Shown piece by piece: positions 7,168-8,121 of a stretch of 8,121 bases of DNA. The notes under the pieces are model-generated. The model was not told where the DNA came from. It searched no databases and worked only from the letters and a program-made list of their open reading frames with translations. Position numbers and translations under genes: made by a program. Every line of letters starts with the position of its first letter. Within the stretch, counting starts at the first letter, position 1. The stretch covers positions 1 through 8,121 of the forward strand of contig DAOVWR010000052.1 in the NCBI GenBank assembly GCA_030636545.1, written 5' to 3'. Source of the stretch: Mycoplasmatota bacterium (GTDB taxonomy: Bacteria; Bacillota_I; Bacilli_A; Izemoplasmatales; Izemoplasmataceae).

Positions 7168-7791
7168 ATGAGAAACAATAAAGTTTTACAAATTGTTATT
7201 ATCGCTAATTTATCAGCATTATCAGTATTATTTTACTTTGTATTAAAGTTCCCTTTACCATTTATATTTCCGAGTTTTTTAGATATCCAATTTTCTAATT
7301 TACCGGCTATCATCGGTGGATTTGTCTTAGGACCAATCGGTGGTGGTGCAATTGTCTTTATTAGAACATTAATTAAACTACCATTTTCAACAACAGCTGG
7401 AGCTGGTGAGTTGATTGATTTAATTATTGGCTTATCAACAGTTTTAACTTCATCGATTATTTATAAGAGAATGAAGACGAAAAAAGGTGCAATAATTGCT
7501 AGTTTATGGGGAATGTTCGCTTGGGTGTTTGTTGCTGTAATGGCCAATTATTTATTTGTGATTGATTTCTACATTGCCTTTTATTTTAATGGTGCTGTAG
7601 AGCCGTTAGTTGGAATGCTTTCGATTATCCCCGGAGTTACAACGGAAAACTATATGTCAAAGTATATCTTGTTCGCTGCTATTCCATTCAATATTTTACT
7701 ATCGTCAATCGTTTATCTTATTACATTTTTAGTTTACAAAAGGATTTCTCATTTAATTGATTATTTCGCAGTCAAATTAGAGAAAAAATAG
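7168..7791 (+). CDS. ribU: Riboflavin ECF transporter S component RibU
   Basis: This membrane protein captures riboflavin outside the cell and works with the shared ECF module (EcfT and two ATPases), none of which is encoded here. The 207-residue protein is hydrophobic with about five or six membrane spans, roughly at residues 6-27, 45-67, 80-100, 107-132 and 166-190, the last two regions leaving room for a further span. LDIQFSNLPAIIGGFVLGP at 38-56 is the conserved segment of RibU-type S components near the ligand site. Positive residues cluster at 100-106 and at the C-terminus, suggesting cytoplasmic ends. Length and topology fit RibU, and the FMN riboswitch directly upstream is strong independent support for riboflavin as the ligand. 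The start is set by the AAAGGAGGA site. It forms a single-gene transcription unit between two terminators, which suggests that the cell scavenges riboflavin; whether it can also make it cannot be judged here. Confidence 0.94.
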   Translation: MRNNKVLQIVIIANLSALSVLFYFVLKFPLPFIFPSFLDIQFSNLPAIIGGFVLGPIGGGAIVFIRTLIKLPFSTTAGAGELIDLIIGLSTVLTSSIIYKRMKTKKGAIIASLWGMFAWVFVAVMANYLFVIDFYIAFYFNGAVEPLVGMLSIIPGVTTENYMSKYILFAAIPFNILLSSIVYLITFLVYKRISHLIDYFAVKLEKK

Positions 7792-7805
7792 GACATAGAT
7801 TACTT

Positions 7806-7833
7806 AAAACGCTTCTAATGAAGCGTTTTTTTT
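7806..7833 (+). terminator. Rho-independent terminator after ribU
   Basis: AAAACGCTTC (7806-7815) and GAAGCGTTTT (7820-7829) form a perfect 10-bp stem with the tetraloop TAAT, followed by more T residues. It ends the ribU transcript just before the next promoter. Confidence 0.93.
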
Positions 7834-7841
7834 GATATAAT
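7833..7841 (+). promoter_or_regulatory. Extended -10 promoter for the purine nucleoside phosphorylase gene
   Basis: TGATATAAT is a perfect extended -10 element placed at the end of the ribU terminator T run. Any -35 region would fall inside the terminator hairpin, and none is convincing. The predicted transcription start near 7848 coincides with the ribosome site GAGGTG (7848-7853), so the leader would be only about 11 bases long. Confidence 0.6.
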
Positions 7842-7858
7842 AAATATGAGGTGAAAAC

Positions 7859-8121
7859 ATGTATGATAAAGCATTAGAAGCAAAAGAATATATTGAATCA
7901 CGCTATAGTGGTAATCCGAAAACTGCTATTGTACTAGGAAGCGGACTTACTAGTATCATGGATGAACTGTATGATAAAGTAGAAATAATGTATGAAGATA
8001 TTCCTAACTTTCAAGTAAGCACAGTGAAAGGACATGTTTCTAAATTAGTATACGGTAGACTCGAAGGAAAAGAAGTCTTGCTCATGAGTGGTAGGTTTCA
8101 TTATTATGAAGGATACACAAT
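7859..8121 (+). CDS. punA: Purine nucleoside phosphorylase, N-terminal part (3' end outside window)
   Basis: This enzyme splits purine nucleosides with phosphate into free base and ribose-1-phosphate for purine salvage in the cytoplasm. The first 87 residues are present of a family usually about 270-280 long. AIVLGSGL at 23-30 carries the phosphate-binding serine (S28). YEDIPNF then VSTVKGH (H59) follow, and GRFHYYEGY at 78-86 holds the phosphate-binding Arg and His plus the ribose-contacting Tyr. These are hallmarks of the trimeric PNP family (PunA in Bacillus). The ATG at 7859 is preceded by GAGGTG with a 5-base gap. The gene has its own promoter after a strong terminator, so it is not part of the ribU unit. 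Related methylthioadenosine phosphorylases share the fold, but the HYYEGY signature favours PNP. Substrate range cannot be judged from the visible part. Confidence 0.93.
   Translation, partial: MYDKALEAKEYIESRYSGNPKTAIVLGSGLTSIMDELYDKVEIMYEDIPNFQVSTVKGHVSKLVYGRLEGKEVLLMSGRFHYYEGYT

Overview
The window is AT-rich, tightly packed DNA from a low-GC Gram-positive-type bacterium (Bacillota, or a Mollicutes-related lineage such as the Izemoplasma/Haloplasma/Acholeplasma neighbourhood). The evidence is strong AGGAGG-type ribosome binding sites, TATAAT promoters with extended -10 elements, hairpin-plus-T-run terminators, an FMN riboswitch ahead of an ECF riboflavin transporter gene, and the Bacillus-type gene order glgB-C-D-A-P. 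All Trp codons checked are TGG and no reading frame needs TGA as a sense codon, so the standard bacterial code fits. The exact lineage cannot be fixed from sequence reading alone.

Bases 2-4418 are the end of a glycogen-synthesis operon: the C-terminal part of branching enzyme (glgB), the catalytic ADP-glucose pyrophosphorylase subunit (glgC), and one long gene in which the non-catalytic pyrophosphorylase subunit GlgD is fused in frame to glycogen synthase GlgA (805 residues). The genes abut or overlap by a few bases, so translation is probably coupled. Bases 4419-4499 hold a likely separate promoter (extended -10) and a weak cre-like site. They precede glgP (4500-6896), glycogen phosphorylase, which ends at a hairpin terminator. 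GlgC (with GlgD) makes ADP-glucose, GlgA polymerises it, GlgB branches the chain and GlgP releases glucose-1-phosphate again.

Bases 6897-7167 hold the glgP terminator, a near-consensus promoter, a complete FMN riboswitch aptamer and a terminator hairpin just before the ribosome binding site of ribU (7168-7791), the riboflavin-binding S component of an ECF vitamin transporter. A perfect 10-bp hairpin terminator follows. An extended -10 promoter then leads into the first 87 codons of a purine nucleoside phosphorylase gene that runs off the window.

Most of the window is well-understood metabolism. The unusual part is the GlgD-GlgA fusion. Its GlgD half has also lost catalytic and substrate-binding segments, including about 33 residues relative to the neighbouring GlgC, which suggests a structural or tethering role that would place the synthase beside the enzyme making its substrate. 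No mobile element, CRISPR array, tRNA or rRNA was seen.
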